DNA of 58,644 nt from Candidatus Enterosoma merdigallinarum (GCA_018714385.1 DVNL01000013.1:1-58644), one strand, 5' to 3'. Numbered from the stretch's first letter, positions 18,586 through 26,564 are shown. Notes: a model not told the origin generated them from the letters alone. Made by a program: numbers and translations.

Positions 18586-19208
18586 TCAAAGAGTTCCTTT
18601 TTCCGATAGATGGAATCGTTCCCGTCGATCGTCCTGACGACACGACAGGGATTGCCATAGGCAAGGCTGTGCGGCGGAATATCCTTGGTCACGACGCTTC
18701 CCGCACCGATGACGGAGCCTTCCCCGATGCGGACGCCGCCGAGGATGGTGACGCCTCCCGCTATCCAGCAATCCTTCTCGATGACGATCGGCTTGGCATA
18801 TTCCTTGTCCGTCAAAATGCCGTCCTCTCTCCGATAGCATCGTCTCTCCTCGGCAAGGAGAGGATGGACAGGCGTATAGAGGGAGACGTTGGGACCGATG
18901 TAGACATCGTCCCCGATCGTCACGGGGGCGCAGTCCAGGACGGTGAAATTGAAATTGGCAAAGCTGTTCTTTCCGATGGTCGTATTGGTGCCATAGTCAA
19001 AAAAGATGGGTCCCATAAGGACGGCGGAGTCCGCCATGCCCGGCAGAAGAAGAGAAAGGATGCGCCTTCTCTCCTGAACCATATGCTCGTCCGTGGAATT
19101 GTAGTGACGGCAAAGGATATGGGCCTTCTCCCTTTTGACGACGAGGACGTCGTCATTGGGGTCGTAGATCTTCCCGGCCTTCATTTTCTCTTCTTCGTTC
19201 ATGTTCAT
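18582..19208 (-). CDS. Maltose/galactoside-type sugar O-acetyltransferase
   Basis: A 208-residue hexapeptide-repeat acetyltransferase of the Maa/LacA family. The N-terminal helical maltose-acetyltransferase domain covers about residues 1-65. The beta-helix follows with NTTIGKNSFANFN, APVTIGDDVYIGPNVSLY, the catalytic His of YTPVHPL, and the C-terminal AYGNPCRVVR. It uses acetyl-CoA to acetylate a sugar; in most bacteria the real substrate is unknown. It is coupled by four-base overlaps to the ABC ATPase downstream and the membrane propeller-like gene upstream, an unusual setting. The first ATG is used; a second lies two codons later. Confidence 0.88.
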   Translation of the reverse strand: MNMNEEEKMKAGKIYDPNDDVLVVKREKAHILCRHYNSTDEHMVQERRRILSLLLPGMADSAVLMGPIFFDYGTNTTIGKNSFANFNFTVLDCAPVTIGDDVYIGPNVSLYTPVHPLLAEERRCYRREDGILTDKEYAKPIVIEKDCWIAGGVTILGGVRIGEGSVIGAGSVVTKDIPPHSLAYGNPCRVVRTIDGNDSIYRKKELFE

Positions 19209-20206
19209 TCGATCCTCAATCCGACGATATCATTGTAGAAAAACAGCTTGCCGAAGAGATACTTGTTGCTCGCCGATTCCATGACCGTGATGACCTTCCC
19301 GTCATGATAGTCGAGATCCTCCGCCATGGCCGGACCCCGGAGATCCTCGACGAGATTGTCCTTGTCGAGATAGATGACCGGTATCCCCTGATCGAGGACA
19401 TCGGCCGCAAGGAACATCCTGTCGACATCTTCGACCGGATTCAGGGAGATATCGTAGACGAGATAGTGGGAAGTCGAGATGCCATAAGATGTCGACATCA
19501 CGATCCGTCCCGTATCCGTCACGCAGAAGCCTTGAACCCTGTTCGTGACGGAATACATCGCGACCGGACGCCAGTCCTCTCCCATCTCGTCGAGCCGGTA
19601 TTGGCTGACGATGGCGTAGTGCGTCTCTTCGTCCGACGTCTGGTAGGGGTGGTCGGTGACATACTTCCCGCCATCGTGGAATTCGCCTACAAAAAGGTAA
19701 TCGCCCTTGGCAAAACAGAAAGAAGCCGCATTGTTGACGGCGTATTCCGCGATCTGTTCCGACTTCTCCTCGTTCAGGACATCCGACAGAGAAAAGAGAT
19801 GGATCTTGTCCCCTGATGCGACGAGGACTTTCTCCCCGACGACGGTCATCCCGCCGGCATGCATCGTGGAAGGCTTTCCGTCGACATAGAGTTCCGTGTA
19901 TCGGACCTTCTCCTCAGAATCCAGGGAATAAATCCGACTGGCGCTCTTGTCGCTCATATAGCCGGAAGTGAGATAAGTGTCCTCTTCGGGAAGATAGCTC
20001 ACGCCTTGGGGAATATAGCCGTCATTGAGTCCCGGATTTGTCCCGAGGCTTTCCTTGACGGCATAATAATCGGCATGTGCCCAGTACTTCAGACAGTTCC
20101 AGGAAGCAAACCAAAGGAAAAAGATGCCGACAATGCCAAAGATGATCCCGAAAAAGACACGGATGAGATAATAGCCGACAGAGTGTTTCCTTTTTATTGT
20201 CGCCAT
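19205..20206 (-). CDS. Membrane-anchored beta-propeller-like protein of unknown function
   Basis: A 333-residue protein with one N-terminal membrane helix (about residues 11-33, IRVFFGIIFGIVGIFFLWF) and a long outside domain. The domain has repeated short beta-strand segments with turns such as SYLPEEDTYLTSGYM, RIYSLDSEEKVRYTEL and YLFVGEFHDGG, which suggests a six- or seven-bladed propeller. No catalytic motif recognised. The start has an AAGGAGG site. It is first in a coupled leftward unit with an acetyltransferase and an ABC exporter, so it may work with them at the membrane. The fold is inference. Confidence 0.6.
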   Translation of the reverse strand: MATIKRKHSVGYYLIRVFFGIIFGIVGIFFLWFASWNCLKYWAHADYYAVKESLGTNPGLNDGYIPQGVSYLPEEDTYLTSGYMSDKSASRIYSLDSEEKVRYTELYVDGKPSTMHAGGMTVVGEKVLVASGDKIHLFSLSDVLNEEKSEQIAEYAVNNAASFCFAKGDYLFVGEFHDGGKYVTDHPYQTSDEETHYAIVSQYRLDEMGEDWRPVAMYSVTNRVQGFCVTDTGRIVMSTSYGISTSHYLVYDISLNPVEDVDRMFLAADVLDQGIPVIYLDKDNLVEDLRGPAMAEDLDYHDGKVITVMESASNKYLFGKLFFYNDIVGLRIE

Positions 20207-20287
20207 GTTTTTCCTCCTTCTTCGTCTTCCTATTAAGATAGTCTAGGGCAGGAACAAATTCAAATCTCAGGCCGGAGAAGAAAACCC

Positions 20288-20316
20288 TTGTAAAAGAAAT
20301 CCCTTTTCTATATAAT
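20288..20316 (+). promoter_or_regulatory. Promoter of the tRNA-Met/tRNA-Ile2 unit
   Basis: TTGTAA at 20288-20293 and TATAAT at 20311-20316 with exactly 17 bases between. The predicted transcript starts about ten bases before the first tRNA. Confidence 0.8.
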
Positions 20317-20332
20317 TCTCTTTGCGCTATTT

Positions 20333-20408
20333 GGCTGTGTAGCTCAGTTGGTAGAGCAGCCGGTTCATACCCGGTATGTCGAGAGTTCGATCCTCCCCAC
20401 AGCCACCA
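20333..20408 (+). tRNA. tRNA-Met (CAT), elongator
   Basis: A cloverleaf of 76 bases with encoded CCA. The acceptor arms are GGCTGTG and CACAGCC, and the anticodon loop TTCATAC gives CAT. The anticodon arm CGGTTCATACCCG resembles Bacillus elongator tRNA-Met, and the three G-C pairs of the initiator are absent. The T stem has one A-C mismatch. Confidence 0.9.
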
Positions 20409-20413
20409 GACAT

Positions 20414-20490
20414 GGATCAATAGCTCAATTGGTTAGAGTACGCGGCCCATAACCGCGGCGTTGCAGGTTCAAGTCCTGCTTGATCCACCA
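20414..20490 (+). tRNA. tRNA-Ile2 (CAT), TilS substrate, with C33
   Basis: A cloverleaf of 77 bases with encoded CCA. The acceptor arms are GGATCAA and TTGATCC, and the anticodon stem is CGCGG/CCGCG around the loop CCCATAA. Similarity to the Bacillus arm CGGCTCATAACCG points to the isoleucine tRNA whose C34 becomes lysidine to read ATA. tilS is encoded at 24947. Position 33, nearly always U, is C here. The arm is not initiator-like. Confidence 0.85.
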
Positions 20491-20503
20491 ATCGAGCTCA
20501 TCG

Positions 20504-20527
20504 GCGGCCCCTTGGGCCGCTTTTTTT
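20504..20527 (+). terminator. Terminator of the tRNA pair
   Basis: A GCGGCCC / GGGCCGC stem with loop CTT followed by seven T residues. Confidence 0.9.
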
Positions 20528-20609
20528 GACTTTCAGACCGAATAGCGGGAAGTAAAACAGACTTTGTAAGGCGAAGCCTTTCCCTCTTTCCAAAGCGCCA
20601 TTTCTTGGT

Positions 20610-20615
20610 TAGAAT
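20610..20615 (+). promoter_or_regulatory. -10 box of a leaderless transcript (pseudouridine synthase)
   Basis: TAGAAT ends 9 bases before the ATG at 20625, with no Shine-Dalgarno between. TTTCCA 18 bases upstream may be the -35. Transcription would start at or within about two bases of the start codon. Confidence 0.5.
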
Positions 20616-20624
20616 ACCTTTGCC

Positions 20625-21386
20625 ATGGAAAAAGAAAGAATACAAAAGATACTCTCCTCCCTCGGCTATTGCTCCCGAAGAAAAGCCGAGGAACTCATCC
20701 GTCAAGGCCGCGTCAAGGTCAACGGGCAAATCATTCCTCTCGGGTTCTCCTGCCTGGAGAGCGACGACATCGAAGTCGACGGGAAGAAAATAAACGGAAA
20801 GAAAGAAAAGAAAAATACTTATCTCCTTCTGAACAAGCCCCGGGGATATATCTGCACCCTCGACGACCCGCAAGGTCGAAGGACAGTCCTGGAACTCGTC
20901 CCCAAAAAGTACGGGAGGCTCTTCCCGGTCGGAAGGCTCGACCTGGATTCCTCTGGCCTTCTCATCCTGACAGACGACGGTGAGTTCTCCAATCTCGTCA
21001 TGCATCCCTCCTCTTCTCCCGAAAAGGAATACATCGTCAAAGTCCGCGGCGCCCTCCATGGCGATGAGGTCGAAAGACTTTCCAAAGGGCTCTATATCAC
21101 AAGGGAAGGCTACAAGGCCTCTCCTGCCAAATGCCGCGTCCTCAAAGAGGATGTAGACGAATGCGTCTTCTCCGTCACGATCAACGAAGGCAAGAAAAGA
21201 GAAGTTCGCCGCATGATGCAGACATTGGATCATCCTGTCATCACGTTGAACCGGGTTCGCATCGGAAACATCGTCCTCGGGCGAATGAAAGTCGGCGATT
21301 ATCGGGAACTGGAAAAAGAAGAGATCGACGCTCTTAAAAAAATCTGTCTGGAAAACAAGAAGCACAAGAGAAAAACCGACGAATGA
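20625..21386 (+). CDS. RluB/RsuA-family rRNA pseudouridine synthase
   Basis: A 253-residue RNA-modifying enzyme. An N-terminal S4 RNA-binding domain covers about residues 3-50 (RIQKILSSLGYCSRRKAEEL). The catalytic domain carries GRLDLDSSGLLILTDDGE, with the catalytic Asp106 in the RLD segment. KKREVRRMM lies near the C-terminus. By length and motifs it resembles RluB, which isomerises a uridine in 23S rRNA helix 89, but RsuA or RluE/F roles cannot be excluded. There is no ribosome binding site, and the -10 box lies only 9 bases upstream, so the message is probably leaderless. Confidence 0.88.
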   Translation: MEKERIQKILSSLGYCSRRKAEELIRQGRVKVNGQIIPLGFSCLESDDIEVDGKKINGKKEKKNTYLLLNKPRGYICTLDDPQGRRTVLELVPKKYGRLFPVGRLDLDSSGLLILTDDGEFSNLVMHPSSSPEKEYIVKVRGALHGDEVERLSKGLYITREGYKASPAKCRVLKEDVDECVFSVTINEGKKREVRRMMQTLDHPVITLNRVRIGNIVLGRMKVGDYRELEKEEIDALKKICLENKKHKRKTDE

Positions 21387-21390
21387 CAAA

Positions 21391-21420
21391 GAGTCCGTCC
21401 CTGAAGGACGGGCTTTTTTT
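21391..21420 (+). terminator. Terminator of the pseudouridine synthase gene
   Basis: AGTCCGTCC pairs with GGACGGGCT across CTGA(A) and is followed by seven T residues. Confidence 0.85.
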
Positions 21421-21425
21421 CGACA

Positions 21426-21456
21426 ACGAAAAAGGCCGGTCCATTTGGGCCGGCCG
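21426..21456 (-). terminator. Terminator of the ferredoxin gene
   Basis: On the minus strand GGCCGGCCC and GGACCGGCC flank AAAT and are followed by five T residues. It is placed tail-to-tail with the preceding terminator. Confidence 0.8.
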
Positions 21457-21473
21457 ATCAGACTGACTGAAGC

Positions 21474-21662
21474 TTACTCGAAGTCGATAGCACCGACAGG
21501 GCAGGAGCTGACAGCCTCTTCGGCGGACGTATCGCCCTCGGCGGGCTGGGCAATGACATCGGCCTTGCCGTCATCGCTGATAGCGAAGACGCTGGGGCAG
21601 ATGCCGGTGCAGGCTCCGCAGCCGATGCAAAGATCCTTGTTGATAGAAACTTTCTTAGCCAT
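21474..21662 (-). CDS. Single-cluster [4Fe-4S] ferredoxin
   Basis: A 62-residue electron carrier. Cys12, Cys15 and Cys18 in CIGCGACTGICP, together with Cys54 in SSCPVGAIDF, can hold one 4Fe-4S cluster; Cys22 is an extra cysteine common in this class. The protein is acidic, as expected. I set the start at 21662, where GGAGGT precedes the ATG; the frame stays open to 21716. It stands alone with its own terminator, so its redox partner cannot be inferred. Confidence 0.92.
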   Translation of the reverse strand: MAKKVSINKDLCIGCGACTGICPSVFAISDDGKADVIAQPAEGDTSAEEAVSSCPVGAIDFE

Positions 21663-21740
21663 TTTCTGTACCTCCAGGAACAAGAGTATTGTAGGTCTTC
21701 CCATTCTTTTTATCAAGTTGAGTTTTTTATCGCCTCGCGA

Positions 21741-21769
21741 TTGACAAAAACCATTGCAGGCGGTAATAT
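21741..21769 (+). promoter_or_regulatory. Promoter of tRNA-Ile
   Basis: Perfect -35 TTGACA (21741-21746) and -10 TAATAT (21764-21769) with 17 bases between. The transcript should start about 10 bases before the tRNA. Confidence 0.85.
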
Positions 21770-21784
21770 ATACCTCGCCTATTT

Positions 21785-21861
21785 GGGTCTTTAGCTCAGT
21801 TGGTTAGAGCGTGCGCTTGATAAGCGCAAGGTCGGTAGTTCAAGCCTACTAAGACCCACCA
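21785..21861 (+). tRNA. tRNA-Ile (GAT)
   Basis: 77 bases with encoded CCA. The acceptor arms are GGGTCTT and AAGACCC, and the anticodon loop TTGATAA gives GAT. Confidence 0.95.
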
Positions 21862-21870
21862 GATTGAAAG

Positions 21871-21896
21871 ACTGCCCAGCTTGCTGGGCTTTTTTC
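21871..21896 (+). terminator. Terminator of tRNA-Ile
   Basis: GCCCAGC / GCTGGGC stem with loop TT and a T6 tract. Confidence 0.9.
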
Positions 21897-22010
21897 GTTC
21901 TCTTAAATCAAAAAACAAATATAAAGACGACAAAATACCATTTTCACGATTTTCGGCTTTGATGGAATAAATACACTAGACTTTCTTAAATACATCTATT
22001 TTCTCCAGAA

Positions 22011-22025
22011 AGTTTGCTATAATAA
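22011..22025 (+). promoter_or_regulatory. Extended -10 promoter of the antitoxin gene
   Basis: TTTGCTATAAT near 22015-22025 is an extended -10 (TGC before TATAAT). AGGAGA follows as a ribosome binding site before the ATG at 22044. Confidence 0.55.
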
Positions 22026-22043
22026 AACCAACAGGAGAAAATA

Positions 22044-22631
22044 ATGGTCTTAACGTTTGACGACTTGGCATTACAATTCCAAGACTACACCGACGTGAAA
22101 GGGAAAATTCGTCGCGAAGTACAATCCGGACGGTTGGCACAAATCAAGCGTGGATTATATGAAACCAATGCGCATACAGACGGCAAATATCTTGCCGGCG
22201 CCATCTATGGTCCGTCCTATCTCTCTTTTGATTATGTTTTGTCGATGTGTTCTTTGATTCCCGAGGCGGTTTTTAGGACTTACACGTCTGCAACGTTCCG
22301 CAAAAGGAAAGCAAAACAATTCGACAACGCATTCGGCTTATTCACATACAGGGATGTCCCTGCAGCGGTCTATCCTTTGGGAGTAGAGCTCCAGGAAGAA
22401 AACGGATACTCCTATCAGATCGCAACGCCCGAAAAAGCGTTGTGCGACAAACTGTATACAATATCGCCAGTCGGATCAGTCAAGGCATTGCGAGCGTTGC
22501 TGTTTGACGATCTGCGTATCGATGAAAACGCCTTCTGGCAATTGAATTTGAGCGACATCAAACGACTTGCACCGCTCTATAAATCGACCAATCACAAGTA
22601 TCTTGCAAAGCTTATCGACGGGGGGAAGTAA
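22044..22631 (+). CDS. AbiEi-like type IV antitoxin
   Basis: A 195-residue protein resembling AbiEi antitoxin / transcriptional regulator proteins. The N-terminal winged-helix part (about residues 1-60) includes SGRLAQIKRGLYETN, followed by YGPSYLSFDYVLSMCSLIPE and then a domain with IATPEKALCDKLYT. These antitoxins repress their own promoter and protect against the AbiEii nucleotidyltransferase. Directly downstream lies a collapsed AbiEii gene, so the antitoxin now seems to have no toxin here. It has its own extended -10 promoter and AGGAGA site. Confidence 0.82.
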   Translation: MVLTFDDLALQFQDYTDVKGKIRREVQSGRLAQIKRGLYETNAHTDGKYLAGAIYGPSYLSFDYVLSMCSLIPEAVFRTYTSATFRKRKAKQFDNAFGLFTYRDVPAAVYPLGVELQEENGYSYQIATPEKALCDKLYTISPVGSVKALRALLFDDLRIDENAFWQLNLSDIKRLAPLYKSTNHKYLAKLIDGGK

Positions 22632-22656
22632 TTAAATGCAGACAATTTGAGTCCAA

Positions 22657-22910
22657 ATGCTTGAACAATACCGCTCCCGGTCACAGAGCGGCGAAAAAAT
22701 GCTCTGACAGAAGTCATACAGGAAGTCGCACTATGTGGACTTTCTCGCAAAGCTTTGATCTCCCTGCTGAACGAACGCTTTGCCGCAATTGACTACAAAC
22801 AGGCCAAAGAAGACGTCGTCCCCTTTATAAAAGACAAAAACAAGCTGGATATCTGGAGCGCGAAATTCTTCACAGAAATAACAAAAGGCTTGAATGCAGG
22901 GGCTTATTAA
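22657..22910 (+). pseudogene. AbiEii-type toxin remnant with internal deletion and frameshift
   Basis: The start MLEQYRSRSQSGEK, and in the next frame NALTEVIQEVALCGLSRK, match the N-terminus of AbiEii/DUF1814 nucleotidyltransferases. The sequence then jumps to SLLNERFAAIDYKQAKEDVV and PFIKDKNKLDIWSAKFF, which match the C-terminus. About 200 residues, including the whole nucleotidyltransferase core, are missing. The shift lies at a run of six A residues (about 22692-22699), where seven would restore the frame. The toxin must be dead. Immediately downstream of its antitoxin. Confidence 0.75.
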
Positions 22911-23082
22911 AATTGTTCTTGCCTGACATGAAATTCCACGGAAAAGCGAACATTTACACATTTCGATAGATTATTCCAAACACAACTTTCGTTGAGCAGA
23001 TATTTCCGATGTATAATAATTATACTTTAAATTATTATAATTTTAGGTATAATATTAGATAAGAATCTTTCGGAGGTGTGAA

Positions 23083-24480
23083 ATGCAAATGTTCGTCAAT
23101 CGCACAAAGGAACTCGAATCTTTGGAAAAACAATATGCCGCAGATCAATCCTCCCTTGTTATCGTGTACGGAAGGCGACGCGTAGGCAAGACGGCTCTAA
23201 TCACAGAATTTTTGAAAAGACATCCGAATGCACTCTACTTTCTTGCGACCGAAGAATCGGAAACACAAAATCTGAACTACTTCAAAATTCAGGTTGCCGA
23301 GTTCGCAGGCAACAAACTTTTGAAGACCGCAGCCGTGGACTGGTTTACGGTTTTCAAAACACTGATCGACTATAAAACTGAAACAAAGAAAATAATCGTT
23401 TTGGATGAGTTTCAGTATATCGGTCAGTCCAATGCCGCCTTCCCGTCCGTCATGCAAAAGGTTTGGGATACTCTGCTTAAAGAAGCAAATGTAATGCTGA
23501 TCTTGTGCGGCTCTCTTGTGTCGCTGATGAAATCGCAAACGCTTGACTACAGTTCTCCTCTCTATGGCAGGCGCACGGGACAGATCAAACTCAAACAAAT
23601 TCCGTTCAACCATTATCACGCATTTTTTGAAGGACGAACCAACAATGATCTACTGCCTTTCTATGCGGTGACAGGCGGCGTTCCGAAGTACATCGAAACT
23701 TTCAGCGGCTACACGGACATTTACAAAGCAATCGAACAAAACGTACTCAATTCGCAGAGTTTTCTCTATGAAGAGCCATACTTTCTCTTGCAAAAGGAAG
23801 TCAGCGAGATCGGCAGTTACTTTTCGCTCATTAAGGCGATTGCGATGGGCAACCATAAACTTTCAAGCATTGCGACAAACCTCGGCCTGAAACAAACGGG
23901 ACTTACAAAGTATCTGAAAGTCCTGATGGATTTGGATTTGATCGAGCGGGAAGTTCCTGTGACGGAGATAGCGCCCGAAAAGAGCAAAAGCGGACTTTAC
24001 CGCATTACGGATAACTTCATTGCGTTTTGGTTCAGGTTCGTCTATCCCTATCGCGCCTACCTCGAGAAAGGCGAAACGGCCTTTGTGTTGTCCCAGATCA
24101 AAAAGAGCTTTGTGCAAAATTATGCCGCTTTTGTCTATGAGGACGTCTGCCGCCAAAAAATGTGGGAACTTTCAGCCGCCGGCACGTGGGATTTCCACTT
24201 TGACAAAGTGGGCAGATATTGGGGCTCCAAGACAGGAGAAATCGACATCGTCGCCATAGACACCCTCGGCGGAAACCTTGTCCTTGGCGAGTGCAAGTAC
24301 ACCACCACTCCCAAAGGCTTGTCCGTTTTACATGCCCTGCAAGAAAAAGCCGCTGCCATGCTCAAACTCACGCAGGCAAAAAATGTGCAATATATACTTT
24401 TCAGCACGGCAGGCTTTACGCAGGGATTGGCGGATGAAGCAAATAAGAATACAGATATAAAACTTGTAGAGAAATTATAG
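23083..24480 (+). CDS. ATPase of the archaeal-type AAA / DUF234 family
   Basis: A 465-residue P-loop ATPase starting FVNRTKELESLEK. Walker A is GRRRVGKT (30-37). Walker B is IIVLDEFQY, near residue 106. SLVSLMKSQTLDYSSPLYGRRTG is the sensor region. A winged-helix segment follows (SIATNLGLKQTGLTKYLKVL), then a C-terminal DUF234 nuclease-like domain with GEIDIVAIDTLGGNLVLGECKY, a PD-(D/E)XK-like pattern. Such ATPases are common in archaea and anaerobes and are often near mobile or defence genes; their function is unclear. GGAGGTGTGAA precedes the start. It neighbours the AbiE remnant, so 22-24.5 kb may be a small accessory island. Confidence 0.85.
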   Translation: MQMFVNRTKELESLEKQYAADQSSLVIVYGRRRVGKTALITEFLKRHPNALYFLATEESETQNLNYFKIQVAEFAGNKLLKTAAVDWFTVFKTLIDYKTETKKIIVLDEFQYIGQSNAAFPSVMQKVWDTLLKEANVMLILCGSLVSLMKSQTLDYSSPLYGRRTGQIKLKQIPFNHYHAFFEGRTNNDLLPFYAVTGGVPKYIETFSGYTDIYKAIEQNVLNSQSFLYEEPYFLLQKEVSEIGSYFSLIKAIAMGNHKLSSIATNLGLKQTGLTKYLKVLMDLDLIEREVPVTEIAPEKSKSGLYRITDNFIAFWFRFVYPYRAYLEKGETAFVLSQIKKSFVQNYAAFVYEDVCRQKMWELSAAGTWDFHFDKVGRYWGSKTGEIDIVAIDTLGGNLVLGECKYTTTPKGLSVLHALQEKAAAMLKLTQAKNVQYILFSTAGFTQGLADEANKNTDIKLVEKL

Positions 24481-24492
24481 AAATTTTGAGAT

Positions 24493-24530
24493 GGATAAGC
24501 AGAAGTGTTGCTGATGAATACATTTCGAAT
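24493..24530 (+). repeat. Dispersed 38-base repeat, copy 2
   Basis: Matches 4383-4420 at 31 of 38 positions. It lies just past the ATPase gene, in a 221-base spacer with no other recognisable feature. Confidence 0.5.
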
Positions 24531-24686
24531 CTCTTTTAGTATGCTTTACCTGTTATATCATTGATACTCGCCATTAATGTCATAGAATAACACTTCCCAC
24601 GGTGTCCTTCTCGCCCTGATGAATCCTATCATCAAGGTTTCGCCCTCCTCCGTTTTCCTTCCCGATACTCCTTATGCGGAATATGC

Positions 24687-24692
24687 TATTCT
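24687..24692 (+). promoter_or_regulatory. Extended -10 box of a leaderless transcript (rqcP-tilS)
   Basis: TGC before TATTCT forms an extended -10, ending 9 bases before the ATG at 24702. There is no properly spaced Shine-Dalgarno. Confidence 0.5.
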
Positions 24693-24701
24693 ATTAGGAC
24701 T

Positions 24702-24950
24702 ATGAGACTCGACAAATATCTAAAAGTCAGCCGCCTGATCAAGAGAAGAGAGGCGGCAAAAGAATTCATCGAAAAAGGCTTCGTCCGGCTCAACGGAAAG
24801 ATTGCCAAACCGGCAAGCGAGGTCTTAGTCGGAGATGTCATCGACATCTCCTCTCCTTTTGGAAAGACGATCAAGGCAAAAATCTTGGAAATCCGTATGG
24901 TCTCCACCATCAAGGATGCCCAGGATATGTACGAGCTCCTTTCGGAATGA
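24702..24950 (+). CDS. rqcP: S4-domain RNA-binding protein, RqcP-like
   Basis: An 82-residue single S4 domain: MRLDKYLKVSRLIKRREAAK, then GFVRLNGKIAKPA and VGDVIDI. Length and sequence match Bacillus YabO/RqcP, which helps add alanine tails to nascent chains on stalled large ribosomal subunits, together with RqcH. Its stop overlaps the tilS start by four bases (ATGA); the same genomic region in Bacillus also carries tilS. Orthology to RqcP rather than heat-shock HslR is inferred from size and neighbourhood. Confidence 0.8.
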   Translation: MRLDKYLKVSRLIKRREAAKEFIEKGFVRLNGKIAKPASEVLVGDVIDISSPFGKTIKAKILEIRMVSTIKDAQDMYELLSE

Positions 24951-26158
24951 GTTTCCTTTTTGGCGACAATGACGAGGGAAAGACGCATCTTCTCGCCTTT
25001 TCCGGTGGCCCGGACTCCGTCTATCTCCTCCTTGCGCTGAAAAAGGCTTATCCCGACGATCTGAGTCGGCGCGTCCAGCTTGCCTACGTCAACTATCACG
25101 ATTCCGAACATGTCGACGAAGAAGAGAGGATCGTTCGTCACTATGCCGATCAATTCGGTCTGCTTCTTCATCGCCTGGATGTCCGTCATGAGGAAAAGGA
25201 TGGGAATTTCGAGGATTGGGCAAGGAAGATCCGCTATGCGTTCTTCAAAGACATCCTGAAAAGGGAAAGACTCACGGACGTCTTGACCGCCCATCACAAG
25301 GACGATGCTATCGAGACCTATCTCCTTCAAAAGGAAAGGAAGAACCTGCCTTCTTACTATGGCCTCAAAGAAGAAAGTTTTCTAGATGGATTTGTCGTCA
25401 GAAGACCTCTTCTGAATGTCGACAAGAAGACGATCTATGCCTTCCTCGACAGGGAGAAGGCACTCTATTACGAGGACATCACCAATCATGACGACCATAC
25501 CCGCAGGAACCTGCTGCGAAGCAAGCTCTCCACAGAAGAGAAAGAAATGCTTCAGAAAGAGATGACGGAAAAAAACGCCTCTCTTTCTCGTCTCTATCTT
25601 CGCTTTTCTTCCCTGCCAAGGGAGATTCCTTTCCTTTTCTATGCCTCCTTGGAAGAAGACGAGAAAAGAAGGCTTCTCTTCTTCCTCCTGGACAAGGAGG
25701 AACCTTCACTTTCGTCAGAAAGAAGGGAAGGACTCGGGAAGGAAATGTACGAGTTTCTCAAGAGGCAGGCAAATGGTGTCCTCCCGCTGTCGGAAAAGGT
25801 TCTTTATCGTTCAAAAGACGGTTTCTTCATCGGAAAAGAAATCCCTTCTCTTTCCTACGAAGAACAGATCGATGGTCCCACGACTTTTTCTCTTCCTTTT
25901 TTGCAAATAGCCATAGATGATCCCGACATCTTCAACCACCTTTCTTTCCCTTTCACGATTCGAAACGCCAGAAAAGGCGATCGCATCGGTACGAACCTCA
26001 TGTCGAAAGATGTGGAGACCTTTCTCAAAAAACAATGCGTGCCTTTCTACCTTAGAAAAATTTATCCCGTCTTCGTGAAAGATGGAAAGATCGTCTGTGT
26101 TCCCTTTTATAAAGACATCGAAGAAGAAATCATTCCGATAAAGTTTATTTTCGATTGA
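24947..26158 (+). CDS. tilS: tRNA(Ile)-lysidine synthase
   Basis: A 403-residue PP-loop ATPase that adds lysine to C34 of tRNA-Ile2(CAU), changing both its charging and decoding. The PP-loop SGGPDS is at residues 19-24. HHKDDAIETYLLQ and RPLLNVDKKTIYAFL follow, and a C-terminal TilS domain includes RKGDRIG. Its substrate tRNA is encoded at 20414-20490. It is coupled to rqcP by an ATGA overlap. Its last 14 bases overlap the convergent NUDIX gene. Confidence 0.93.
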   Translation: MSFLFGDNDEGKTHLLAFSGGPDSVYLLLALKKAYPDDLSRRVQLAYVNYHDSEHVDEEERIVRHYADQFGLLLHRLDVRHEEKDGNFEDWARKIRYAFFKDILKRERLTDVLTAHHKDDAIETYLLQKERKNLPSYYGLKEESFLDGFVVRRPLLNVDKKTIYAFLDREKALYYEDITNHDDHTRRNLLRSKLSTEEKEMLQKEMTEKNASLSRLYLRFSSLPREIPFLFYASLEEDEKRRLLFFLLDKEEPSLSSERREGLGKEMYEFLKRQANGVLPLSEKVLYRSKDGFFIGKEIPSLSYEEQIDGPTTFSLPFLQIAIDDPDIFNHLSFPFTIRNARKGDRIGTNLMSKDVETFLKKQCVPFYLRKIYPVFVKDGKIVCVPFYKDIEEEIIPIKFIFD

Positions 26159-26564
26159 ATTCCAATCCCTTCAAAGCAATGGCGAGAATCTTGTCCATAT
26201 CCATGGAAAGAGGATATTTTCCGATGTCGTCCACATCGATGAAAAAGACTTCCCCCTCCGTGGAGGGACGGATCGATCCCGAATAGTCCTTGCAGCGATA
26301 GATGAAGGCGACATAATGGTCCATACCATCGAAAGGCCATTCCAAAAAGCCGCAGGCCTCGACCTCTCCAAGCGTCAAGCCCGTCTCCTCGAGCATCTCC
26401 CGGCGAACGGAGGCCTCTATGGTCTCATGCTTCTCGACATGACCTCCCGGGAAGGTCAGACCCGGCCAGTCCTTCTTGTGCCGCATCTGGACGAGAATCT
26501 TCCCGTCATCCGTATAGACCATGCACATGTTGCAAAGAACGTCCAACGATTTTTCGTGAGCCAT
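26145..26564 (-). CDS. NUDIX hydrolase, MutT-like
   Basis: A 139-residue enzyme with a complete NUDIX box, residues 41-63: Gly41, Glu47, Arg55, Glu56, Glu59, Glu60 and Gly62 all fit. It hydrolyses a nucleoside diphosphate linked to another group; the KILVQMRHKKDWPGLTFPGGHVE context resembles 8-oxo-dGTP cleaning enzymes. Convergent with tilS (14-base overlap). AGGAAAC precedes the start. Confidence 0.88.
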   Translation of the reverse strand: MAHEKSLDVLCNMCMVYTDDGKILVQMRHKKDWPGLTFPGGHVEKHETIEASVRREMLEETGLTLGEVEACGFLEWPFDGMDHYVAFIYRCKDYSGSIRPSTEGEVFFIDVDDIGKYPLSMDMDKILAIALKGLEFNRK

